Source: Bacteroidales bacterium
GTDB taxonomy: Bacteria > Bacteroidota > Bacteroidia > Bacteroidales > Muribaculaceae
DNA: 64,000 nt
Direction: 5' to 3'
Assembly: GCA_015060975.1 (NCBI GenBank)
Contig: SUXI01000001.1
Span: forward strand, 124,001-188,000
A model generated the notes under the pieces. It had not been told where the DNA came from. It ran no database searches and saw only the letters and a program-made list of their open reading frames with translations. Below are positions 25,409 through 33,767 of this stretch, in pieces. Position 1 is the first letter of the stretch, and each line of letters opens with the position of its first letter. The position numbers and the translations under genes were made by a program.

Positions 25409-25912
25409 TTATTTTATATTAGCTTTCTCTAAATACGTTCTTATTATATATTCGGCATCATCAACATTTGCCGCTGTAAAATTTAACATAATAACAGCAC
25501 AATGAGTCTTTTCTTTATTCATCAAAACGACAATGTACGTTTTTATTGGAGGGATTAACGAATAAAAATCTCTACTTTGCAATACACATTTTGTTTCATT
25601 ATCACTTTGGCTGTCTACTTTTTTTAATTCCCCAAATTTATTCGCTTGTTTTTCCACAAAAAGTTGTACCATTTCCTCAAACGACACATTTTTTTCATTT
25701 GGAACATTTACAACTGTCAATGACAAATTACCACTCTTATCCGACAACATATATCCTAAATCAGGTGTTAGACCCATTAATTCTCCCACACTTACCATAT
25801 TTGATGGAACTTCGATATGAAAATATTCCGAATCAATTACTCTCGCAAAAGCACTATTTGACGAACAAATGAGCATCATTAATACTACCAACATTAATTT
25901 CATTCTTTTCAT
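25409..25912 (-). CDS. Small exported protein of unknown function
   Basis: A 167-residue protein with a clear signal peptide (MLVVLMMLICSSNSAFA, cleavage near 24). The mature part is a mixed alpha/beta domain (VIDSEYFHIEVPSNMVS at its start). No known domain is recognised; the pattern is like small Bacteroidales periplasmic proteins. It precedes nothing in an obvious operon and ends against the terminator at 25363-25403. Confidence 0.75.
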   Translation of the reverse strand: MKRMKLMLVVLMMLICSSNSAFARVIDSEYFHIEVPSNMVSVGELMGLTPDLGYMLSDKSGNLSLTVVNVPNEKNVSFEEMVQLFVEKQANKFGELKKVDSQSDNETKCVLQSRDFYSLIPPIKTYIVVLMNKEKTHCAVIMLNFTAANVDDAEYIIRTYLEKANIK

Positions 25913-25986
25913 AATCTTATTTTTTAAGTTAAAAACTACTTTTTATATCCTGAACGGTAAACATCCATTAAACAATCCCTATTTTT

Positions 25987-26265
25987 TTATCCCTCTATTA
26001 TAAAATAAGGATTATAAAACGTATATGAATTACCCCCCTTTTGAAAAATAATTTCAGCACTACCACAAAGTGAATAACAACGGCACACACTTTCAGTAGG
26101 TAATTTAACCTTTGCTTTTACTCTATACCCCTCTATGGGCTGCTTGTAGTTTATATAAACATATTTAGCCTCAAAGCATTTAAATCCACTTGGTGCACTG
26201 TTTTGTGCAAAACAATGCCCGGCTATGCCGAATACCACTAACAACGTAAATATTACTTTTTTCAT
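25987..26265 (-). CDS. Small exported Cys-rich protein of unknown function
   Basis: A 92-residue protein with a signal peptide (MKKVIFTLLVVFGIAGHCFA, cleavage after 20). The mature part of about 72 residues has four Cys, including VCRCYSLCG, that could form disulfides. No family is recognised. Confidence 0.65.
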   Translation of the reverse strand: MKKVIFTLLVVFGIAGHCFAQNSAPSGFKCFEAKYVYINYKQPIEGYRVKAKVKLPTESVCRCYSLCGSAEIIFQKGGNSYTFYNPYFIIEG

Positions 26266-26593
26266 AACTTTGTATCATTTTGGGAATTCCATTAATTCCA
26301 TGGTTTATAAATGTGTTAATAATGTAAGATATTAGCCCTATCTGATTTAGACAAATAAAAAACGCGGGCTAAAACTTTGTCTGCATTTTCAGGTATCGCC
26401 AAACACCGTGTTACCAAACAAGTAAAAGCCCACGCCTATAACAAGCGCGAGCATTAACTTCTACTCTTGGTAACATTCTAAAATTGGCGATTTTGAAAAT
26501 GCAAGAATAAAGCTAACGCTTTTTATTTATATGTCTTTTATACCGTTTTGTTACATAGGCATCTTTATTTAATAAAATATTATCTCATTTTAG
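26266..26593. other. Intergenic region between recA and the Cys-rich exported gene
   Basis: Of 328 bases, 176 are the rod RNA at 26353-26528. The remainder is AT-rich, with no other gene seen. Confidence 0.8.
26353..26528 (-). ncRNA. Rod-shaped structured RNA downstream of recA (possible 6S-like RNA)
   Basis: A long imperfect inverted repeat folds into one rod. From the outside in, pairs are: closing stem at 26357-26370 with 26511-26524, TGCATTTTCA (26382-26391) with TGAAAATGCA (26494-26503), ATCGCCAA (26395-26402) with TTGGCGAT (26484-26491), GTTACCAA (26410-26417) with TTGGTAAC (26467-26474), AGTAAAAG (26421-26428) with CTTCTACT (26458-26465), and a terminal hairpin of 26428-26435 with 26445-26452. 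Where the arms differ, the minus-strand RNA has G-U pairs but the plus strand has C-A mismatches (five places), so the functional RNA is on the minus strand. It ends GCCCGCG then six U. Length and shape suggest a 6S-like RNA, but no TAnnTTTG promoter is visible, so it could be a processed recA 3' UTR. The stem 26361-26379 also pairs with 26428-26435 poorly. Confidence 0.65.
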
Positions 26594-27730
26594 TTAAATG
26601 TCTTCTTCGATCATAAAATCATCGGGTAGAGAAGGATCAAAATCGGTGCTAAATTCCGTTTTAGATGTGCTTATTTCTTTCTTCTCTTGTTCTTTTTGTG
26701 GTTCTTCGCCTTTCATTGCTTGCATGATAAGTGCTTCAAGCTCATCGGCAAGTTCCGGGTTATCGGCTATTATACGTTTTGCGGCATCGCGTCCTTGTGC
26801 TAATTTTGTGCCATTATAGCTGAACCAAGAACCGCTTTTTTGAATAATATCATATTCGACCCCTAAATCGATGATTTCTCCCGATTTTGAGATTCCTTCG
26901 CCAAACATGATGTCAAATTCGGCACGTTTGAATGGTGGTGCCACTTTGTTTTTCACAACCTTTACTTTTGTGTGACGACCAAGCACATCTTCACCATCTT
27001 TGATTGGTGTGCTTGAACGAATATCAATACGCACCGATGCATAGAATTTCAATGCGTTACCTCCTGTAGTTGTTTCAGATGGACCAAACATCACACCTAT
27101 CTTTTCACGCAATTGGTTGATGAATATACATGTGGTATTTGTTCGGGAAATAGTACCTGTGAGTTTGCGCATTGCCTGTGACATTAATCGAGCTTGAAGT
27201 CCCATGCTGCGGTCACCCATATCTCCTTCTATCTCACTCTTTGGTGTAAGAGCCGCAACCGAGTCAACTACAAGAATATCAATTGCTGATGAACGAATGA
27301 GCTGTTCGGCAATTTCAAGAGCTTGTTCTCCATTGTCGGGTTGAGCAATAAGAAGATTACTTACATCTACTCCAAGTTTTTCGGCATAGAAACGGTCAAA
27401 AGCATGCTCGGCATCAATCATTGCCGCTATACCACCATTTTTTTGAGCCTCGGCAATTGCATGAATGGCAAGAGTGGTTTTACCCGATGATTCCGGTCCG
27501 TATATCTCAATAATGCGACCACGAGGGAAACCACCTACACCAAGTGCGTGATTTAAACCGATAGAACCTGTAGAAATTACCTCTACATCTTCTATTACTT
27601 CATCTCCAAGTTTCATCACTGCACCGCGGCCATAATCTTTCTCTATTCGTGCCATTGCTTGTGATAGAGCAGCTAATTTTGCGTCTTTAGGATTGACTTC
27701 TGTTGTCTTTTTAGTTGCTTGTTTTGCCAT
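26594..27730 (-). CDS. recA: Recombinase RecA
   Basis: A 378-residue recombinase that forms filaments on single-stranded DNA and drives homologous pairing. Walker A is GPESSGKT at about residues 78-85; Walker B VVDSVAAL near 153 and the L2 region near 210 ([15 protein letters not shown]) are intact. The C-terminal tail is acidic and ends FMIEEDI. It is a single-gene unit with its own promoter on the minus strand. No LexA box is evident. Confidence 0.98.
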   Translation of the reverse strand: MAKQATKKTTEVNPKDAKLAALSQAMARIEKDYGRGAVMKLGDEVIEDVEVISTGSIGLNHALGVGGFPRGRIIEIYGPESSGKTTLAIHAIAEAQKNGGIAAMIDAEHAFDRFYAEKLGVDVSNLLIAQPDNGEQALEIAEQLIRSSAIDILVVDSVAALTPKSEIEGDMGDRSMGLQARLMSQAMRKLTGTISRTNTTCIFINQLREKIGVMFGPSETTTGGNALKFYASVRIDIRSSTPIKDGEDVLGRHTKVKVVKNKVAPPFKRAEFDIMFGEGISKSGEIIDLGVEYDIIQKSGSWFSYNGTKLAQGRDAAKRIIADNPELADELEALIMQAMKGEEPQKEQEKKEISTSKTEFSTDFDPSLPDDFMIEEDI

Positions 27731-27768
27731 TATTATATAGTATTTGTTTTATTTCTTAATTAGTTTTA

Positions 27769-27776
27769 CAAATTTA
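27769..27776 (-). promoter_or_regulatory. -7 element of recA
   Basis: Minus-strand TAAATTTG lies 38 bases before the recA start codon. A matching -33 TTG at normal spacing is not clear. Confidence 0.55.
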
Positions 27777-27872
27777 CGACAGCTTTTGGGCAAGAAAAAT
27801 GCACATTGTTGTTAAAAAAGAATAGCATTGTGGTTGTTTTTTCATTTGCTAAGGTAGTGAAAAAGCGCAACA

Positions 27873-27890
27873 ACGACAAAAAATTGTCGT
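27873..27890. repeat. Perfect palindrome upstream of recA
   Basis: ACGACAA, four A, TTGTCGT forms a 7-base perfect inverted repeat about 100 bases upstream of the recA -7 box. It may be a regulatory site or a minor hairpin. Confidence 0.45.
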
Positions 27891-27917
27891 AAAAATAATA
27901 ATGTTGTTTTTATTTCT

Positions 27918-27954
27918 GAAAAACAGCCCGGAAGCATTACACTTCCGAGCTGTT
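27918..27954 (-). terminator. Terminator of the phosphodiester glycosidase gene
   Basis: AACAGCCCGGAAG (27922-27934) pairs with CTTCCGAGCTGTT (27942-27954) around a 7-base loop, with one mismatch that is a G-U pair on the minus strand, followed by T residues in the minus direction. Confidence 0.85.
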
Positions 27955-27977
27955 GGTTGCAAATTGTTAATAGGGTT

Positions 27978-30900
27978 TTATTTTACTATTACTTTTGTGG
28001 CTGTGCCGTCAATTTTTACAATATATATTCCGTTGGTACAGGTTGTATATGTTTCATTTTGACTTATTAAATTTCCTTGTAAATCATATATTTCAATTTC
28101 TTCGGCATTACCTGTGATTTCAATATAACCGTTGCCTGCAGTGATTTTGGTTTCGGAAATGTCAGAGCTTTCAATTCCAGTTGTTTTTTCAACTTCAAAT
28201 TCATACATGGTAGCAAGTTGTCCGGGAACATATTGATATAGCTTGACTATTTTGTCGCTGGCAACTTCGGCAATGATGCAATTAGGATTTGGCGACACTG
28301 CAGTTGACGTGAGTTCTTCAGTGTGTTTGGCCACTACAATGTTATTGTTTAAATCTACAACCTGGAACCCATCGCGGTAAGATGTGCCAATAGGCTCAAC
28401 AGCGTAATACACATCGGCTAATTTGAAAATAGTGCCACCTTGTGTTGTAGTTATACCATTATCGGAATATGCGACAAACGAAGTGCCGTCGTTATGGAAG
28501 AAATGTTTTTGACCACGCACTCGCACTGCCACATCATTTGAAGTGTAATCATTGCTCAATGGCAATGCAAATGATTGTCCATCGGCAGTAACTGTGCCAA
28601 CTGCTATCGCTTCTGCCGATTCTTGCATTCCATTTTTAAATGTAATTTTTGCCACTGAAGTAGCTCCGCTTGGGAATAGATAGAGAGCTCCACCATTGCC
28701 CATAACATTTCCTGATGCCTTGCCAAGATATTGCATTTGCGCTGCTGTTACACCCGAAGGCATTGTAATTGATAGATCTTGCATAGCAGAACCATTTGCA
28801 GGGAGTATCTTCATTGCAGTATTTCCACTTGCATACATTGAAGTTGATACTATTATATTACCTGCATCATCGCTTGTGATAGCTGTACCACCGGTCGATG
28901 AAATACCTGTATCGGTCAATCCTCCTTCGGCCCAATAATATAATTTAGAAGTCGAGTGGTCGTTTACATATATTTTCCCATCGAAAGCGGTAGCCCAACG
29001 GCTTTGAGAGTTGGCTGTTAGATGTCCATTGGTGTGTGCCCATTTTTGGATTAATTTATAACCATCAATCGCTTCTTCATTATCACTTAAATCATTTTCG
29101 GGGACTTCGATAGTGAAACCATATTGCGAAGCTGCATCGGTTGTAAACACATTATATGTGCGTGGAATACTGAATGCCTTGAAATATTCGCCACTATTGC
29201 TCACCGCATAGATATTATTGGCTCTGTCCCATGCTATGTCGTTGATATTTGTGCCCATTCCGTGAGTGATACGAATCTTTTCGGTTAAAGTGGGAGTATT
29301 ATCACTTGAATATGCAATGTCATAAATAGAGAATGTCGAAGCCGAACTTGCAATCGCTATTTGAGTGAAATCGTGATTGAAGCGAATGCCACCACCACCG
29401 CGTGGGGTAGTGATGTCGAGATACTTTTCTACACCTTCAGAATTGATATATACAAGAGAAGGCTGTGTTGACGATGGCGATTGACGATATTGACAATACC
29501 ACAAACCACCGCGATTATCATAACAAATATTTGTACCTGAGTAATTTACTGTATATTTGCCCGAAAGAGCCGACAATGTAGTAGGAGCGGCATTCCAATT
29601 TGCATTTGAGCCGAGTGCATATTGGTCAACTCGCGTTGCCGATGTGGCAGTGCTTGAGAATAATGTAGCTTGTCCCGAAAGCATAGCAATAGTCAAATTG
29701 TCTCCACTGCCTTTCACATCAAAGCCGATATTTGGTGCGGAAATAAATGTAGAACCATTCTCGTATGCATAGGTAGTTGCATTTAATGCTCCGCCGGTAA
29801 ATACTGTTGAGAATGCGGCATCGGTTTGTTGAACAGATGTTACATCGGGAACTTCCATAAGATAGTTGCCACTATCATTTTGGCGAGTTACAAAAATGCG
29901 ACCATCTTCAGCAACACGCACTTTACGGAAGTCAGCTCCTGATTTAGTTCCAACTGTTTGGTCAAATGTTACACCTCCGGTATAAGCATACTTACCGGTA
30001 ATCCAGTTTTGAATACCAACAAATCGAGGGGTAAACATATAAAGTCCTTGCCCGCCATTTGCATAGCTATAATGTTTTGACGATGTAGTTGCTCGTCCTT
30101 CGGTCACATAAATACGACCAAAATAAGGTGATTCGAAATCTCTATCGGTATCAACTCCTTGAGGGTGATTAAATTGGATTGCCTTAAATTCTTGAACAGC
30201 ATCTTTTACTGCCCCAGCCACTTGAATGCCCCATGTGTAATCACCGGCGCCTAATCCCGAAATATCAATCTCGGCAGTGTGAGCCGCTTCGGTGCAATAG
30301 CTATTATCAAGAGTAATAGTTTTCACCTCTGCTCCATTCTTTTTAATTATAACATTTACACCGGTTGCAGCTGTATTAAGCACATAATTTACCTTTAATT
30401 TATTGTCGGTTACCGAGCCTGTCACTTCAAAAGCATAGGCATTAGGCGTGCCACTTGCAGGAGTTACCTCTACATAAGAATCAGATGGTGTGCCGGGAGT
30501 GGGATCTACAGTAGAGCCGCCGGCAAGAGAATATACAGCAATACCCGATGCCACTTTGCGCTCTGAGCCATCGGCTGGTTTTGTCACCAAATTACCATTT
30601 ATTGCCATTTGAGCCGAACCACCACCATCAACTTGAAGCACTGTTTGTGCTCCGAATTGTTTCATTATATAACTAATGCGAGTACAGGTAGCTCCATAAG
30701 AAACTCCTTCGGTTGCATTTTGTCCTTTATCCACAACACACATATATAGTTTTGAGCCATCGGCGTTAATGCCATAAAGTGAACGAGCGTATGCTGTTGT
30801 GTTGTATGATTCATCGGTGGCTCGAGTTGTTATTGCTCCATTTTGCATTACTATTGCATTCCCGGCAATAACATTCTCAAAATTGGGAACTGTGGCATCA

Positions 30901-31835
30901 CTTTCGGTTGATTCCCAATAATATTTGATTTTCATTTTGTCGCCAACTGCAAGCCCCGACATAACGTTTTGGCTCACGCCTGGAGCTGCAACAAGCACAA
31001 AATCATAATCTCCGCGAGTGCCTCCCGATGTATTTTTCTTAACTTCGCCAACAGTGCAATTAACCCAACTGTTATTTGTCAATGTTTGCCCTGCATCAAG
31101 TTTGAGATAAACTTCAATTGCTGTTCCGGTTACTTCGGTTCCTGGTTGACCACTTGAAGTGTTGATTACTTTCATTGTGCGACCTTTGGGGTATTCGGGA
31201 GTAAACATTGCCATATAATCACTGGCAATACAATACTTGTTCACTTCGGTAATAAGCAATGAATTTGACGCTTCACTTGTACCCCATTTCGCCGGGCACA
31301 TCACCTTTGCTATCGTCTTATAATTACCTATTACGGCTTTTCCGGCAGAAGTTATTCCTAATACACCTGTTCGTGATGGTCCACCATTCCATTGGTCCAT
31401 CACATAGTTGGTCTCGGTTTGGATTGACCCATTAACCATACAACCACCTAAGAGGGTTTGGGTAGCATGCACACCTGCCGATGTTCCGGTTTGTGATGAC
31501 ATTGACCAAAAATGTCCGTTTTGAGTTACTACAGCAGTGCGACCTGCCTTTTTTTTGCGAGTATAAAAATTGGTCATTGCCTCTAATTGCAATAACGAAT
31601 CATTTGCAGTAAATGCTTCTACTCTCACATCGGTGTTAGATAAATCAACCTCTACAATGCTCACATTACATGACGAAGGGGCAGTGAAACGCATGCGAGT
31701 GTGTTTTATACCCGAACTTGGTGTCGAACTGCTTGTTACTGTATAGGTGTAAGTTTCGCCACCTGCTGTAAATGATTCGGCATTTACCAATAAAGAACAA
31801 GCAAACGTTGTTAATGTTAGGAAAATCTTTTTCAT
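27978..31835 (-). CDS. Large secreted phosphodiester glycosidase (NAGPA) family protein
   Basis: A 1285-residue secreted protein. The signal peptide is MKKIFLTLTTFACSLLVNA. Residues about 60-440 form the phosphodiester glycosidase (NAGPA) domain, with VLQVDGGGSAQMAINGNLV near 401 and ERKVASGIAVY near 425. An immunoglobulin-like region follows (about 455-560), then a long region like repeated beta-propeller segments (about 565-1200). The last 70 residues (EIEIYDLQGNLISQ, NGIYIVKIDGTATKVIVK) look like a type IX secretion C-terminal sorting domain. Related enzymes cut phosphodiester-linked sugars, as in uncovering of mannose-6-phosphate or exopolysaccharide. The substrate is unknown. It is a single-gene unit. 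Confidence 0.83.
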   Translation of the reverse strand: MKKIFLTLTTFACSLLVNAESFTAGGETYTYTVTSSSTPSSGIKHTRMRFTAPSSCNVSIVEVDLSNTDVRVEAFTANDSLLQLEAMTNFYTRKKKAGRTAVVTQNGHFWSMSSQTGTSAGVHATQTLLGGCMVNGSIQTETNYVMDQWNGGPSRTGVLGITSAGKAVIGNYKTIAKVMCPAKWGTSEASNSLLITEVNKYCIASDYMAMFTPEYPKGRTMKVINTSSGQPGTEVTGTAIEVYLKLDAGQTLTNNSWVNCTVGEVKKNTSGGTRGDYDFVLVAAPGVSQNVMSGLAVGDKMKIKYYWESTESDATVPNFENVIAGNAIVMQNGAITTRATDESYNTTAYARSLYGINADGSKLYMCVVDKGQNATEGVSYGATCTRISYIMKQFGAQTVLQVDGGGSAQMAINGNLVTKPADGSERKVASGIAVYSLAGGSTVDPTPGTPSDSYVEVTPASGTPNAYAFEVTGSVTDNKLKVNYVLNTAATGVNVIIKKNGAEVKTITLDNSYCTEAAHTAEIDISGLGAGDYTWGIQVAGAVKDAVQEFKAIQFNHPQGVDTDRDFESPYFGRIYVTEGRATTSSKHYSYANGGQGLYMFTPRFVGIQNWITGKYAYTGGVTFDQTVGTKSGADFRKVRVAEDGRIFVTRQNDSGNYLMEVPDVTSVQQTDAAFSTVFTGGALNATTYAYENGSTFISAPNIGFDVKGSGDNLTIAMLSGQATLFSSTATSATRVDQYALGSNANWNAAPTTLSALSGKYTVNYSGTNICYDNRGGLWYCQYRQSPSSTQPSLVYINSEGVEKYLDITTPRGGGGIRFNHDFTQIAIASSASTFSIYDIAYSSDNTPTLTEKIRITHGMGTNINDIAWDRANNIYAVSNSGEYFKAFSIPRTYNVFTTDAASQYGFTIEVPENDLSDNEEAIDGYKLIQKWAHTNGHLTANSQSRWATAFDGKIYVNDHSTSKLYYWAEGGLTDTGISSTGGTAITSDDAGNIIVSTSMYASGNTAMKILPANGSAMQDLSITMPSGVTAAQMQYLGKASGNVMGNGGALYLFPSGATSVAKITFKNGMQESAEAIAVGTVTADGQSFALPLSNDYTSNDVAVRVRGQKHFFHNDGTSFVAYSDNGITTTQGGTIFKLADVYYAVEPIGTSYRDGFQVVDLNNNIVVAKHTEELTSTAVSPNPNCIIAEVASDKIVKLYQYVPGQLATMYEFEVEKTTGIESSDISETKITAGNGYIEITGNAEEIEIYDLQGNLISQNETYTTCTNGIYIVKIDGTATKVIVK

Positions 31836-32099
31836 GATAATATATTTATGTTAGTATTTTTCACAAAAGTAATCAAATGACGCAAAAAAACAAGCTAATC
31901 TCATCAAAATGTGACGATATTAGCATTTTTATTTACATTCGCAATTCGCAAATCGTGAATATGCTGAAAATAATTGCCTTAATTCAAGCCCATAATATAA
32001 CGATCCTATTACGGTAGATTAAGCGTGCAAACCTCACTCATCTATTATCATCTCTAAAAGAAGAATCAATTACGAAGTGTGAGTTGTGAGAATTTTCAC

Positions 32100-32107
32100 T
32101 AACTTTG
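32100..32107 (+). promoter_or_regulatory. -7 element of the twin ABC ATPase gene
   Basis: TAACTTTG ends 4 bases before the start codon at 32112. If used, the mRNA would have almost no leader. GTGAGAATTTTCAC at 32086-32099 is a palindrome just upstream. Confidence 0.5.
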
Positions 32108-32111
32108 CATT

Positions 32112-33536
32112 ATGGATTTTCTAATTAAGTTGAAAAGCGATGGATTGCGTTATCGGGAGATTTCGATTAGCAACCCTCATCATGTGACTATTCCTCGTGG
32201 CGTTACTGCTATTATGGGGCCCAATGGTGCGGGCAAAACTATGCTCGCCAATATCATCGAAAAGGGTTGGAACTTCTGCACTAACCGCATTGAGGGCTAT
32301 CGCGAACGATTGAATATCAAGAAAATCGAGTTTGCCGATATTCATTCCCTTGCCGGGTTTAAGGTGGAGTATTATCAACAACGTTTCGAGTCGATGATGA
32401 ACGATGAGGTGCCTACCGTGGCTGAGATTTTCCACGACCGCATCAACTCTGAGCGTTGGCAAGAATTGGCGAAACAACTACGCCTCAACGATATTGCCAC
32501 TAAACATATCAATTTCCTCTCGAGTGGCGAGACTCGCAAGTTGCTTATTGTGAATTTGCTGTTTGATTTGCCCGATGTTTTGATTCTCGACAATCCATAT
32601 ATCGGTCTTGACGCAGTATCGCGCGATATTCTCAACGACACGATTTTGCAGATTGCCAACCAAGGGGTATCGGTGATATTACTTCTTTGTAACTCGGTTG
32701 ACCTCCCGCCGTTTATCAATTGTGTGATACCTATGCGCAATATGGTGATTGAGGAACCGGTGATGCGCAATGATATTGAGATAGAGCGATTCCAACAATC
32801 GTTTCACTACCTCTTTGACTATGCCATCAATCTTGATGAGCTTCCCATAAAACCTATACGCGAATATAATGCCGAGGAAACCGACGTTGTTCTTGCCCTC
32901 AACCATTGCAAGGTGAAATATGGCGCACGCACTATTATCGAAGATGTGTCGTGGACAATACGCAATGGTGAATGTTGGGCTTTATTCGGGTCAAATGGGT
33001 CGGGCAAATCCACTCTATTGAGCCTTGTTCATGCCGACAATCCTCAAGGATATTCCAATGACATTACCCTCTTTGACCGCCGCCGAGGCAGTGGCGAAAG
33101 CATTTGGGAGATAAAACGTCGCATTGGATATATCTCGCCCGAAATGCATCTCTATTTCAATGGCAGTGGCGATATAAAAACGATTGTGGCACAAGGGTTG
33201 AACGATACCGTAGGGCTATTCTGCCAAGTAAAGCCTCAACAGATGGAGCGTGCCAAACAATGGCTTAGACTATTGCATATCGAACATCTTGCCGACCGCC
33301 GTTTTAACACCCTCTCGGCCGGTGAACAAAGAATGGTGCTTCTTGCTCGCACATTCATCAAACATCCACAACTGCTCATTCTCGATGAACCGTTGCACGG
33401 ACTCGATGCCACACGCAAACGCAGCATTCGTGGCATCATCAACCACCTCGTGGCCCGCGACAAAATCACATTAATATATGTAACACACTATTTACCCGAA
33501 GTTCCCGAATGTGTAACTCATACAAAAACATTATAA
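32112..33536 (+). CDS. Twin ABC ATPase protein (ModF-like)
   Basis: A 474-residue cytosolic protein with two ABC ATPase domains in tandem. Walker A motifs are GPNGAGKT (37-44) and GSNGSGKS (about 294-301); signature motifs FLSSGE (about 135) and LSAGEQ (about 402); Walker B VLILDNP and LLILDEP. It has no membrane domain. The layout fits the ModF/PhrA-like group of soluble twin ATPases, which have been linked to molybdate uptake or to DNA repair in other bacteria; role here is unknown. No transporter gene is adjacent. Confidence 0.85.
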   Translation: MDFLIKLKSDGLRYREISISNPHHVTIPRGVTAIMGPNGAGKTMLANIIEKGWNFCTNRIEGYRERLNIKKIEFADIHSLAGFKVEYYQQRFESMMNDEVPTVAEIFHDRINSERWQELAKQLRLNDIATKHINFLSSGETRKLLIVNLLFDLPDVLILDNPYIGLDAVSRDILNDTILQIANQGVSVILLLCNSVDLPPFINCVIPMRNMVIEEPVMRNDIEIERFQQSFHYLFDYAINLDELPIKPIREYNAEETDVVLALNHCKVKYGARTIIEDVSWTIRNGECWALFGSNGSGKSTLLSLVHADNPQGYSNDITLFDRRRGSGESIWEIKRRIGYISPEMHLYFNGSGDIKTIVAQGLNDTVGLFCQVKPQQMERAKQWLRLLHIEHLADRRFNTLSAGEQRMVLLARTFIKHPQLLILDEPLHGLDATRKRSIRGIINHLVARDKITLIYVTHYLPEVPECVTHTKTL

Positions 33537-33551
33537 AAAACATTCATAACC

Positions 33552-33582
33552 TTGCGTGAATTAATTAATTGTATTACCTTTG
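33552..33582 (+). promoter_or_regulatory. Promoter of metK
   Basis: TTG (33552-33554), 20 bases and TACCTTTG (33575-33582) match the consensus. Transcription would start about 33589, just ahead of the riboswitch. Confidence 0.75.
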
Positions 33583-33595
33583 CATAAAATCGTGA

Positions 33596-33647
33596 AAGTG
33601 GAAAAATTTGGCTGCTTGCAACCACAATAAAAAATGCTAAAACCGCA
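33596..33647 (+). promoter_or_regulatory. SAM-II riboswitch aptamer
   Basis: P1 is GTGG (33598-33601) with CCAC (33622-33625). The loop carries TTTGGCTGCTTGCAA, and after P1 come AATAAAAAATGCTAAAACCGC, the conserved SAM-II core (TTGCAA, then UAAA, then GCUAAAA). The pseudoknot pairing GG with CC swaps bases relative to the published metX aptamer, which has CC and GG, a compensatory change. SAM-II binds S-adenosylmethionine, and metK makes SAM, so the switch gives feedback control. The match is by sequence pattern from memory, without a model search. Confidence 0.85.
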
Positions 33648-33672
33648 TATATCTCCATTAATTTTATTGTGG
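33622..33672 (+). promoter_or_regulatory. Anti-aptamer pairing element of the riboswitch
   Basis: CCACAATAAAA (33622-33632), which is half of the aptamer, pairs perfectly over 11 bases with TTTTATTGTGG (33662-33672). This stem would be exclusive with the aptamer P1 and pseudoknot, so it is the switching helix. A further hairpin TTTAGG/CCTAAA sits at 33680-33699. Confidence 0.75.
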
Positions 33673-33705
33673 TGTTTTATTTAGGGCTCAAAACCTAAAA
33701 TTGCA

Positions 33706-33738
33706 GTCATCTTTTCCTTATTAAAGATGACGTTTTTG
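33706..33738 (+). terminator. Intrinsic terminator in the metK leader
   Basis: GTCATCTTT (33706-33714) and AAAGATGAC (33723-33731) form a perfect 9-base stem with an 8-base loop, followed by GTTTTTG. It lies between the SAM-II aptamer and the metK start at 33768, 30 bases upstream of it, and is the plausible off-state of the riboswitch. Confidence 0.8.
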
Positions 33739-33767
33739 TATATATTAATAAAACAACATAATTGTCT

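Noticed and set aside
26353-26528. Rod element as a miniature transposon (MITE)
   Set aside because: Inverted arms are imperfect in a way that favours RNA pairing on one strand, and no target duplication is seen; not fully excluded without a genome copy count.
33596-33647. SAM-I riboswitch
   Set aside because: The SAM-I multi-helix core is absent; the compact pseudoknot pattern fits SAM-II.
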